A model generated the notes under the pieces. It ran no database searches, was not told where the DNA came from, and saw only the letters and a list, made by a program, of their open reading frames with translations. A stretch of DNA of 64,000 nucleotides from positions 62,001 through 126,000 of the forward strand of contig NZ_JAKUMM010000002.1 in NCBI RefSeq assembly GCF_022601735.1, read 5' to 3'. Positions 39,359 through 47,015 of this stretch are shown piece after piece. The position numbers were made by a program, and so were the translations under genes. This DNA is from Atopomonas sediminilitoris. Lineage in GTDB: Bacteria > Pseudomonadota > Gammaproteobacteria > Pseudomonadales > Pseudomonadaceae. The first letter of the stretch is position 1, and the number at the start of each line of letters is the position of its first letter.

Positions 39359-40726
39359 GTCTGCCTGCCGCCAACGCTGTACGACGCGTTCGAATGCCAC
39401 CACTAAGCCTATCGCGGTGCAAGCCAGTCCCAAGGCCATGCCCCACCAAATGCCGGCGGCCTGCCAGTGGGCGATAAAGCCCAGCGCCAGTGCGGCGGGT
39501 AAACCCAGCGCGCAGTAGCCCAAGGCGCCGATGGCAAAGCTCCAGTTGGACTGCCCCAATCCGCGCAAACAACCCATGGCGATGCACTGACAGCCATCGA
39601 ATAGCTCAAACCAGGCGGCGATGGCCAACAGGCTGATGGCCAGCGTGACCAGCTCATGGTTGGCTGGGTCGTTCAGGTCAATAAACAGCCCGACCACCGC
39701 GTGCGGCCAACACCAAAACAGCACGGCAAAACCCAGCATCAACAGCGTGCCGCTGAGCAAGGCTAGGCGGCCGGTGTGCAGCGCGCGGGTCAGCTGCCCC
39801 GCACCGTAATGCTGGCCGATGCAAATGGTCGCCGCGTAACTGATCCCCACCGGCACCATAAAGGCCACGTACACCGCCTGCACGGCGATTTGGTGCGCCG
39901 CCAGCGACACCTCATTGATGTAGCCCATCGCGAGCGCGGCGCCAGTAAACAGGCTCGACTCCACCGCATAGGTGCCGCCAATTGGCAGGCCCAGCTTGAG
40001 CAGGGCGCGCATCGACTCTGCCGGCCAGCGCCACAGGCCTTGGCGCAAGGCGTAACCGGCTAAGCGGCGGCTGCGGCGCAAGAACAGGGCAAGGGCAAGG
40101 CTCATACCGATCATCACCAGCGTGGTGGCCCAGCCAATCCCTTGCAGGCCAAAGCCGGCTTGAATAAACAGGCCGTTGAGCAGCACGTTGGCCAGTGCGC
40201 CCAGCAAGGTGATGTGCATGATCGGGCCGGCGTGACCAAGGCCGCTGGCAAAGCCGCGCAAGCTGACAAATAACAAGCTGGCCGGCATGGCCCAGATCAG
40301 GCCGCTGAGGTAAGCCAAGCCACCGCTGGTGCTAGCGGGCGACAACCCGAGCAGCGGCAGTAGCCAGAACAACTGGGCCAAGACCAGCATATTGCCGCCG
40401 GCTAACAACAAGGCCATCCAGATACCCGCCTGGCTGAAGCCGCGCACGCCAGCACGATCGCCTGCGCCGTGACGAATCGCCACGCCGTTAGCCACGCCGG
40501 CCAGCACGCCGCTGGCACAGATGAATAAAAAGTTATACAGGCTGCCGCCCAGTGCGCCGCCTGCCAGTGCCTCGGCACCGAGACGACCCATCATCAGGGT
40601 GTCGGTGAAGACCATCGCCACTTGCGCCATTTGTGCCGCAATCAATGGCCCAGCCAAGCGCGCCAGCGCTGGCAGTTCAAGCTTGCTGGCTTGTTTGATG
40701 GGGGCAAGAAGATCAGTCCATGACAT
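39314..40726 (-). CDS. MATE-family multidrug/Na+ antiporter (NorM-like)
   Basis: The 470-aa protein has about twelve hydrophobic helices and the MATE duplication. It starts ALARLAGPLIAAQMAQVAMVFTDTLMMGRLG and has the second-half counterpart GLPIGGTYAVESSLFTGAALAMGYI. NorM-type pumps export cationic drugs by Na+ or H+ exchange. It is divergent from a LysR-type regulator 116 bp away, which might control it. The tail-to-tail overlap with the EAL gene is 45 bp. Confidence 0.88.
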   Translation of the reverse strand: MSWTDLLAPIKQASKLELPALARLAGPLIAAQMAQVAMVFTDTLMMGRLGAEALAGGALGGSLYNFLFICASGVLAGVANGVAIRHGAGDRAGVRGFSQAGIWMALLLAGGNMLVLAQLFWLLPLLGLSPASTSGGLAYLSGLIWAMPASLLFVSLRGFASGLGHAGPIMHITLLGALANVLLNGLFIQAGFGLQGIGWATTLVMIGMSLALALFLRRSRRLAGYALRQGLWRWPAESMRALLKLGLPIGGTYAVESSLFTGAALAMGYINEVSLAAHQIAVQAVYVAFMVPVGISYAATICIGQHYGAGQLTRALHTGRLALLSGTLLMLGFAVLFWCWPHAVVGLFIDLNDPANHELVTLAISLLAIAAWFELFDGCQCIAMGCLRGLGQSNWSFAIGALGYCALGLPAALALGFIAHWQAAGIWWGMALGLACTAIGLVVAFERVVQRWRQADSALRLQHPIERMAA

Positions 40727-40842
40727 GGCATCACCACAGGGTGCTGAGTAATTAGGCGCTCAGTGTCCGGCGTTGAGGCTTTTCTCACAAACCGAAAAAA
40801 GCCATGCTATACATAACAAAAACTCATAGTGATGGCGTGCTG

Positions 40843-41775
40843 ATGCGCAAGCTTCCCCCTTTGTATGCGTTGCGGGCGTTTGAGGCGGCGGCGCGGTTGT
40901 TGTCTTTTAGTCGCGCCGCCGATGAGCTGGCGCTGACGCAAAGTGCGGTCAGCCGGCATATCCGCACGCTGGAGGATCACTTTGGCTGCCAGTTGTTCGT
41001 CAGGCAGGGGCGGCAGGTCAGTTTGAGCACCGCCGGCGAGCTGCTGCTGCCGGGCGTCAGTCGCGGCTTCGATGCCTTGGAACACAGTTGCGCGCAGTTA
41101 AAGCACAACGCCAAGGTGATCCGCCTTAAAGCACCGCCGAGCCTGACCATTCGTTGGCTGCTGCCGGTGATGGCGGGGTTTCGTCAGCAATACCCTGAGT
41201 ACGACGTGCAGCTGACCAGCAGCTGGATGCACAGCGACTATGTGGATTTTCATCGCGAACCGTTCGATGGCGCGGTGCTGCTACAAAACAGCGCCCCGCC
41301 GGCGGGCGTGCAAGTAACGGAGCTGTTTGCCGAGTGGTTATTGCCGGTGGCGCGCCCGCAAATGGTCGGTGAGCAGCCTTGGCGGCTGGAGGATTTACAG
41401 GCTGCCGCCTTGCTGCACCCCACGCACGATCGCCGCGATTGGCGTTTGTGGCTTGAGGGTATGGGGCTGCTGGGTAAAGTGGATCTCAATGGCGGCCAAG
41501 CCTTCGATACCATCGACTTGGCGATGGAAGCCGCTGCGCTGGGTTATGGCGTGGCGATTGGCGATTTGACCCTGCTCGCCGAAGATACCGCGTGTGGTCG
41601 TGTCGCGCTGCCTTGGCCAGTGGCCGTGGCCAGCGGTGCCCGATACGTACTGATGTTGCCCAGCGAGCGCGCCACGCAGCCGGCACTGCAAGCGTTGGCA
41701 GAGTATTTGGCCACTCAAGCGCAGCATCAGCGGTTGCCCGAAGTGGAGCGACTCAGCCGCAACTCAGTGACTTAA
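40843..41775 (+). CDS. LysR-family transcriptional regulator (GcvA-like)
   Basis: The start at 40843 (MRKLPPLYALRAFEAAARL) gives 310 aa; an earlier ATG at 40804 adds 13 residues without family support. The winged helix-turn-helix reads SFSRAADELALTQSAVSRHIRTLEDHFG. The effector domain is of the GcvA type (VIRLKAPPSLTIRWLLPVM). The target is unknown; the divergent MATE gene is the natural candidate. It overlaps the end of convergent comM by 12 bp. Confidence 0.85.
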   Translation: MRKLPPLYALRAFEAAARLLSFSRAADELALTQSAVSRHIRTLEDHFGCQLFVRQGRQVSLSTAGELLLPGVSRGFDALEHSCAQLKHNAKVIRLKAPPSLTIRWLLPVMAGFRQQYPEYDVQLTSSWMHSDYVDFHREPFDGAVLLQNSAPPAGVQVTELFAEWLLPVARPQMVGEQPWRLEDLQAAALLHPTHDRRDWRLWLEGMGLLGKVDLNGGQAFDTIDLAMEAAALGYGVAIGDLTLLAEDTACGRVALPWPVAVASGARYVLMLPSERATQPALQALAEYLATQAQHQRLPEVERLSRNSVT

Positions 41776-43254
41776 GCGGTATTGCAGTGCTTCGGCGAGC
41801 ATGGCGCGTTGAATGTGTGGCGCATCGGCCAGATCAGCCAGCGTGCGGGCTACTTTGAGACAGCGATGACTGGCGCGCAGGCTTAAATTTAAGCGTTGGC
41901 AGGCGCTCTCAAACCAGTCGCGGTCTTCTGCGCATAGGCTGCAATGCTGTTGTAGCTCGGTGAGGCCAAGCTCGGCATTGGCCTTGCCTTGGCGTGTCAG
42001 TTGACGTTGCCACGCATGGCTCACCTGTGCGGCGGCTTCGGCACTGCTGGGAGTGCCTGGGGTATGCGCTAGGGGGCTGTGCAGCTCGCGCGGCACGTTG
42101 AGGTGCAAGTCGATGCGATCGAGCAACGGGCCAGATAGCTTTAAGCGATAACGCTGCACTTGCTCGGGGCTGCAGCGGCATTGTCCGGCCGGGTCGCCGT
42201 GATAGCCGCAGGGGCACGGGTTCATCGCTGCAATCAGCTGAAAACGTGCCGGATAGCGTACTTTCTCACGGGCGCGGGCAATCACAATCTCGCCGCTTTC
42301 CAGCGGCTCGCGCAGCACCTCCAGCACTTTGCGATCAAACTCCGGCAGTTCATCGAGAAACAGAACGCCGTGGTGCGCCAAGCTGATCTCGCCCGGCTGC
42401 GGTGAGCTGCCGCCACCCACCAACGCAGCGGCAGAAGCCGTGTGGTGAGGTTGGCGAAATGGACGACACGGCCAATGGCTGAGGCTGTGACTGGCGCCGA
42501 GTGACTGCACGGCGGCTACTTCTAACGCTTGCGCCTCACTAAGCGGCGGTAATAGCGCCGGAAGCCGACTGGCCAGCAGGGTTTTGCCGGTGCCGGGCGG
42601 GCCGCTGAACAGCAAGTTATGTCGGCCAGCGGCGGCGATTATCAGCGCGCGCTTGGCTTGTTGCTGGCCCTGCACGTCGGCGAGTTCAAGGTGGCGTTGG
42701 TCGGCCATTGGTAATCCGGCTGACTGATACGGCGCCAGCGGCGCTGCGCCATTTAAGTGCGCGCTGACTTGCAGCAGATGCTCGGCCGCGTACACCGTCA
42801 GGCCGGTGGCTAGGCTGGCTTCTTCAGCATTGGCCAGCGGCACCAGCAGGCTGTGGCCGGCATCGCGCGCGGCTAAAGCGGCGGGCAAAACACCGCGCAC
42901 GGGGCGTAACTCGCCGGATAACGCCAGTTCACCTAAGCATTCCAGCGTCGTCAGTGCGCTGGCCGGCACTTGCGCGCTGGCGGCGAGCAGACCTAAGGCG
43001 ATGGCCAAATCAAAACGGCCGCCGTCTTTGGGTAAGTCGGCGGGGGCTAAGTTGATGGTGATGCGTTTTTGTGGAAAGTCGAAGCCGGAGCTTTGTAGCG
43101 CGCTGCGGACGCGGTCTTTGCTTTCGCGCACCGCGGTTTCCGGTAGGCCAACCAAGCTCAGGGCGGGCAAGCCGTTGGCAAGGTGGACTTCAACGCTAAC
43201 CACGGGGGCGCTAACGCCCAACTGCGCGCGGCTGTGAACGGTGGCCAATGACAT
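41764..43254 (-). CDS. comM: YifB/ComM family AAA+ ATPase (Mg-chelatase-like)
   Basis: The 496-aa protein has an N-terminal Lon-like fold (SLATVHSRAQLGV, ANGLPALSLVGLPETAVRESKDRV), a Walker A GPPGTGKTLLA, the Mg-chelatase LFLDELPEF Walker B, and a C-terminal helical domain. ComM in competent bacteria is a hexameric helicase that promotes branch migration of incoming DNA. It follows ubiK after 28 bp on the same strand. Confidence 0.92.
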   Translation of the reverse strand: MSLATVHSRAQLGVSAPVVSVEVHLANGLPALSLVGLPETAVRESKDRVRSALQSSGFDFPQKRITINLAPADLPKDGGRFDLAIALGLLAASAQVPASALTTLECLGELALSGELRPVRGVLPAALAARDAGHSLLVPLANAEEASLATGLTVYAAEHLLQVSAHLNGAAPLAPYQSAGLPMADQRHLELADVQGQQQAKRALIIAAAGRHNLLFSGPPGTGKTLLASRLPALLPPLSEAQALEVAAVQSLGASHSLSHWPCRPFRQPHHTASAAALVGGGSSPQPGEISLAHHGVLFLDELPEFDRKVLEVLREPLESGEIVIARAREKVRYPARFQLIAAMNPCPCGYHGDPAGQCRCSPEQVQRYRLKLSGPLLDRIDLHLNVPRELHSPLAHTPGTPSSAEAAAQVSHAWQRQLTRQGKANAELGLTELQQHCSLCAEDRDWFESACQRLNLSLRASHRCLKVARTLADLADAPHIQRAMLAEALQYRLSH

Positions 43255-43282
43255 GATCGCTCCTTGATCATGCCGCCGTGCT

Positions 43283-43549
43283 TTATTCGGGCTTTTGCGG
43301 CGGCGTCAGTTGTTGTTCCAGTTCGGCCACTTTGGCTTCCAGTGCTTCAAGGCGGCTGCGGGTGCGTGCCAGTACGGTCATTTGGCCGTCGAACTCTTCT
43401 CGGCTGACCAAGTCCAGTTTGCTGAAAGCACTTTGTAACAAGGCTTTGAGATGTTTCTCCAGCTCACCTTGCCCGCCACTTTGAGCTTGGCTGAACAGGC
43501 GTGCGGCTTGCGAACTTAAGGCATCTACAAAGGCTTTGGGTGGCAACAT
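43283..43549 (-). CDS. ubiK: Ubiquinone biosynthesis accessory factor UbiK
   Basis: The 88-aa protein is of the BMFP (YqiC) type: an N-terminal amphipathic helix (LPPKAFVDALSSQAARLF) and a long C-terminal coiled coil (VLARTRSRLEALEAKVAELEQQL). UbiK forms a complex with UbiJ and assists late ubiquinone steps under aerobic growth. Its position between glnK and comM is the usual one in pseudomonads. Confidence 0.88.
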   Translation of the reverse strand: MLPPKAFVDALSSQAARLFSQAQSGGQGELEKHLKALLQSAFSKLDLVSREEFDGQMTVLARTRSRLEALEAKVAELEQQLTPPQKPE

Positions 43550-43626
43550 GGGAGGCTTCCTCGTCTAACAGCGGCGAGTGTAGCACGCGGCTGCGGGCGG
43601 ACTATTAGCGCGATTGAGTGAAAAGT

Positions 43627-43674
43627 GTGCAGTAGTGGTGCGTGAGCAAAAATGGCGGCGCACTAGTTTGGTGC
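43627..43674 (+). promoter_or_regulatory. NtrC-type enhancer upstream of glnK
   Basis: GCACTA-GTT-TGGTGC at 43660-43674 is a near-perfect NtrC dyad, centred about 110 bp before the predicted start point. A second TGGTGC half-site (43636-43641) lies 33 bp, about three helical turns, further upstream with a weak left half. Spacing and sequence resemble the E. coli glnA enhancer. The 91-residue minus-strand frame over this region is not credible as a gene. Confidence 0.7.
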
Positions 43675-43750
43675 GTGCGCTGTGCTGGAAGGGTCGAGAA
43701 ATACCCCGCTTTGCAGGGTAAAGCCTGTGCTTAAGCGGGTCGTAGAAAGC

Positions 43751-43766
43751 TGGCAAGGAACCTGCA
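43751..43766 (+). promoter_or_regulatory. Sigma-54 (-24/-12) promoter of glnK-amtB
   Basis: TGGCAAGGAACCTGCA places GG and GC at the exact spacing required by sigma-54 RNA polymerase, matching 5 of 5 bases in the TGGCA element and TGCA at -12. The predicted transcript starts near 43777, leaving a leader of about 180 bases. Within the 408-bp gap 43550-43957 I see nothing else. Confidence 0.75.
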
Positions 43767-43906
43767 TTATCCATCGCACGGCTGTTCTGACAGGCGTAGT
43801 GCAAGCGGTAAAACACCAAAAATGCGCACGTCTTCGGCACCTTTGCCTGACCTAGCCCGGCTTAATCGCAGGGTGGCGCGTTACAAGAAGCTGTTACAGC
43901 GCTTAG

Positions 43907-44296
<390 letters not shown>

Positions 44297-44337
44297 GTTC
44301 ACCACCAGTAATACACTCCACGCCCCGGGAGCACCGC

Positions 44338-44460
44338 ATGACTCTGCGATTATCGCAGGGCTTAGCGCCTTGCAGCCTGCAGTCCGCGGGAAGCCGCTTT
44401 CGAAGCGTGGAAATGGGGAGTTTCCCCACTCATTTTTGGGAGCGGCGTCAGCTCTGCTGA
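44338..44460 (+). pseudogene. Possible relic of an earlier amtB start
   Basis: Between glnK and amtB, GGGAG at six-base spacing leads to an ATG and a 40-codon frame beginning MTLRLSQGLAP. From memory, Pseudomonas AmtB proteins begin MTLRK-AGLGAL with a signal peptide, whereas the downstream amtB here starts without one. After about 11 codons the frame stops resembling a signal peptide and ends in TGA. A small hairpin CTGCGA-TTA-TCGCAG (44344-44358) lies inside. It may be the remnant of a lost or replaced amtB, or only a leader. Confidence 0.35.
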
Positions 44461-44505
44461 TGCCTTAACGAAGCGCAATAAGCGCAACGCAAGAGGTACT
44501 CCGCG

Positions 44506-45756
44506 ATGGAAAACACTGCTGTGATTCCGATGCAATATGCGTTTGATACGTTCTACTTTCTGGTTTGTGGCGCCCTGGTCATGTGGATGGCGGCGGGTTT
44601 CGCCATGCTTGAATCTGGTTTGGTGCGTTCCAAGAACACCACTGAAATTCTGACCAAAAACATCGCCCTGTACGCCGTGGCGTGTGTGATGTACATGCTG
44701 GTCGGTTACCACATCATGTACTCCAGCCCAGAAGGCGGCATTCTGCCGAGCTTGGGTTTCTTGATTGGTGATGAAAACACTGCTGACGCCGTATTGGGCG
44801 GTGGCGATGACGCGCCTTACTACTCCAGCCGTTCGGACTTCTTCTTCCAAGTGGTGTTCGTGGCCACTGCGATGTCGATCGTTTCTGGTGCCGTGGCTGA
44901 GCGTATGAAGCTGTGGGCCTTCCTGGCCTTCGCCGTGGTGATGACTGGCTTCATCTACCCGGTTCAGGGCTTCTGGAAGTGGGGTTCGGGCTTCCTGAAC
45001 GCTCAGGGCTTCCTCGACTTCGCCGGTTCTGGCGTGGTGCACATGGCAGGTGCTTCGGCTGCTCTGGCTGGCGTGCTGCTGCTGGGCGCTCGTAAGGGCA
45101 AGTACGGCGCTAACGGTCAAGTGAACGCGATTCCGGGTGCCAACCTGCCGATGGCGACACTGGGTACATTTATTCTGTGGATGGGCTGGTTCGGCTTTAA
45201 CGGTGGTTCGCAGCTGAAGATGAGCGACATCGACAACGCTAACGCCGTGGCCAACATCTTTGTTAACACCAACATGGCCGCTGCCGGTGGCTTGATTGCT
45301 GCGCTGGCGATTGCTCGCATCATGTTTGGTAAGGCCGACCTGACCATGGCCCTGAACGGTGCGCTGGCAGGCCTGGTGGCGATCACCGCTGAGCCGCTGA
45401 CCCCGACTGCCATGCAGGCAACCTTGATCGGTGCTGTGGGTGGTGTGCTGGTAGTGTTCTCTATCCTGACTATGGACAAGCTGAAGATCGACGATCCAGT
45501 CGGTGCGATCTCGGTTCACGGTGTAGTAGGTATCTGGGGCTTGTTGGCCGTAGTGCTGACTAACGGTGACGCGAGCTTGGGTGCTCAGCTGCTGGGTATC
45601 GGTGTGATCTTCGCTTGGGTATTCGGCGCAAGCTTGCTGACCTGGTTCGTGATCAAGCTGGTGATTGGCCTGCGTATCTCTGAAGAAGAAGAGTACGAAG
45701 GTGCCGACTTGGCCGAGTGCGGTATGGAAGCCTACCCAGAGTTCACCCGCAAGTAA
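44506..45756 (+). CDS. amtB: Ammonium transporter AmtB
   Basis: The 416-aa channel protein has eleven hydrophobic helices. The twin-histidine pore residues are in SGVVHMAGA and SVHGVVGIWG, and the conserved FNGGSQ follows GWFG. It begins MENTAVIPMQYAFDTFYFLVC without a cleavable signal peptide, a form I associate with marine gammaproteobacterial Amt proteins rather than the classical Pseudomonas one. Codon use is strongly biased to CTG, GGT and GCT compared with the TTG-rich neighbours, suggesting high expression. It is partnered with GlnK and shares its promoter; the intervening gap is 209 bp. Confidence 0.93.
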   Translation: MENTAVIPMQYAFDTFYFLVCGALVMWMAAGFAMLESGLVRSKNTTEILTKNIALYAVACVMYMLVGYHIMYSSPEGGILPSLGFLIGDENTADAVLGGGDDAPYYSSRSDFFFQVVFVATAMSIVSGAVAERMKLWAFLAFAVVMTGFIYPVQGFWKWGSGFLNAQGFLDFAGSGVVHMAGASAALAGVLLLGARKGKYGANGQVNAIPGANLPMATLGTFILWMGWFGFNGGSQLKMSDIDNANAVANIFVNTNMAAAGGLIAALAIARIMFGKADLTMALNGALAGLVAITAEPLTPTAMQATLIGAVGGVLVVFSILTMDKLKIDDPVGAISVHGVVGIWGLLAVVLTNGDASLGAQLLGIGVIFAWVFGASLLTWFVIKLVIGLRISEEEEYEGADLAECGMEAYPEFTRK

Positions 45757-45774
45757 GCGGTTGTTCTAGGGGTA

Positions 45775-45803
45775 CGAAAGGGGGCGCTGCGGCGCCCCTT
45801 TTT
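45775..45803 (+). terminator. Terminator after amtB (first of two)
   Basis: AAAGGGGGCGC and GCGCCCCTTTTT form a GC-rich stem with one bulged G and a T tract. Confidence 0.8.
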
Positions 45804-45824
45804 CTGTGCCGGCATTAATAACAC

Positions 45825-45855
45825 AAAGCCTCTAAATCAGCGTTTAGGGGCTTTT
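45825..45855 (+). terminator. Terminator after amtB (second of two)
   Basis: AAAGCCTCTAAA pairs with TTTAGGGGCTTT (one T:G pair) across TCAGCG and ends in T residues. It sits in tandem with the preceding hairpin, so read-through into the yjbQ gene should be low. Confidence 0.75.
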
Positions 45856-45912
45856 CTGTGGCGGCGAGTTGGCTAAAATGCGCAGCATTGCCAGTCAGTA
45901 GGTGGGCCGCGT

Positions 45913-46341
45913 ATGTGGCAGCAGGTTGAAGCCAGCTTGCGCGCACGGTCGCGCGGTTTTCATCTGATCGATGATGAGCTTCAGCAAGCGCTGGCGCGGC
46001 TAAAGCCGGTGCGAGTGGGCCTGCTGCATGTGTGGCTTAAGCACACCTCGGCCTCGTTGAGCGTGAATGAAAACGCAGATCCGCTCGTGCGGGGTGACTT
46101 GGCGCGCTTTTGCGCGCGTCTGGTGCCTGATGGCAGTCCGTACTTCCAGCACACCTACGAGGGGGCTGATGACATGCCGGCGCATGTGTTAAGTGCGCTC
46201 TTAGGTTGCAGCGTGCAGCTGCCGATAAGTAATGGGCGGCTGGCGTTGGGCACGTGGCAAGGGGTGTATTTGGGGGAGCACCGTGAGCATGCCGGCATAC
46301 GTCGCGTGCTCCTGACCTTAAATGGCGAGCCGATGAGTTAA
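45913..46341 (+). CDS. yjbQ: YjbQ/UPF0047-family protein
   Basis: The 142-aa protein has the family signature HTSASLSVNENADPLVRGDL and the histidine-containing GTWQGVYLGEHRE near the C-terminus, with ADDMPAHVLSALLG between. Members of UPF0047 have weak thiamine-phosphate-synthase-like activity, but the true role is unsettled. Its position between amtB and sutA is the one known in P. aeruginosa. Confidence 0.88.
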   Translation: MWQQVEASLRARSRGFHLIDDELQQALARLKPVRVGLLHVWLKHTSASLSVNENADPLVRGDLARFCARLVPDGSPYFQHTYEGADDMPAHVLSALLGCSVQLPISNGRLALGTWQGVYLGEHREHAGIRRVLLTLNGEPMS

Positions 46342-46425
46342 AAATGGGTGGTCAGACTTGCATGCAGCGTCTGACAGTCTATAAACAGCAATTACGTAAG
46401 ACCGAGTCACAAGAAGGTTGTGAGT

Positions 46426-46779
46426 ATGAAAGACGACGATATCGAACAGGATGACGCCGAGCTGGAAGACGGCGACGACGATACCCTGGATGACGCAGGC
46501 GACGATGATGATGTCGACGGCGCCGATGATTATGAGGGTGATGATGGCGATGATGCGGATGGCGCAACGCCTAGCGCCAGCAAGAAGAAAAAGAAACAAG
46601 CGGCCGGTGATGACGATGAAGGTCATTCACTCGCGAGCAAGAACCGTGAGCGCGACGCGTTAGAAGCACAAATTGCGGAGTTTTTGGCGCGCGGCGGCAA
46701 GGTTGAAGTGGTTGGCGATGATGTCAGCGCGGACCCGCCGAAAAAGCCCGCGGTTAAATACGGTAGCCGCCCGATCTAA
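46426..46779 (+). CDS. sutA: RNA-polymerase-binding regulator SutA
   Basis: The start at ATG 46426, eight bases after AAGAAGG, gives 117 aa (GTG at 46420 is possible). The N-terminal half is a disordered, Asp-rich acidic tail followed by a KKKKK patch. The middle contains the helix ERDALEAQIAEFLARGGKV. The C-terminus ADPPKKPAVKYGSRPI is the diagnostic end of P. aeruginosa SutA, which binds RNA polymerase and sustains rRNA and housekeeping transcription in slow-growing cells. The genomic position also matches. The lysine patch is more compact than I recall for P. aeruginosa. Confidence 0.85.
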   Translation: MKDDDIEQDDAELEDGDDDTLDDAGDDDDVDGADDYEGDDGDDADGATPSASKKKKKQAAGDDDEGHSLASKNRERDALEAQIAEFLARGGKVEVVGDDVSADPPKKPAVKYGSRPI

Positions 46780-46815
46780 ACGCTCTGTACCAGTGCACAG
46801 CGGTTGCATGCCATT

Positions 46816-46852
46816 GACTAACCCTCGCTTTTAGCGGGGGTTAGTCGTTTTT
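46816..46852 (+). terminator. Rho-independent terminator after sutA
   Basis: GACTAACCC-T-CGC pairs with GCG-G-GGGTTAGTC around TTTTA, followed by GTTTTT. Confidence 0.8.
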
Positions 46853-46949
46853 GGATGAGCCAGTTGTTGTGTGTGGTTGTTAGGTGCTGCGGCTTGAAAT
46901 GGTTGTCACTCGGTTCGATCCGCAGCAAAACGAGTTAAATACTCAGTGA

Positions 46950-46997
46950 TTACCCAATAAAAACGGCACGCCTTGGCGTGCCGTTTTTATTGGGTAA
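46950..46997. terminator. Long perfect inverted repeat, bidirectional terminator
   Basis: A 23-bp perfect stem (46950-46972 with 46975-46997) closes a TT loop. It contains AAAAACGGCACGCC on one arm, so A and T runs flank the GC core on both strands. It serves pyrC' from the right and backs up the sutA terminator from the left. The stretch 46853-46949 before it shows nothing recognisable. Confidence 0.85.
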
Positions 46998-47015
46998 GCG
47001 TTATGGGCAAAAGGT

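Noticed and set aside
43565..43840. 91-codon minus-strand frame between ubiK and glnK
   Set aside because: It covers the NtrC and sigma-54 elements, has a Cys/Arg/His-rich composition unlike a real protein and no ribosome site.
44362..45519. 385-codon minus-strand frame opposite amtB
   Set aside because: It is the shadow of the strongly biased amtB codon pattern, with a His/Gln-rich sequence and no domain.
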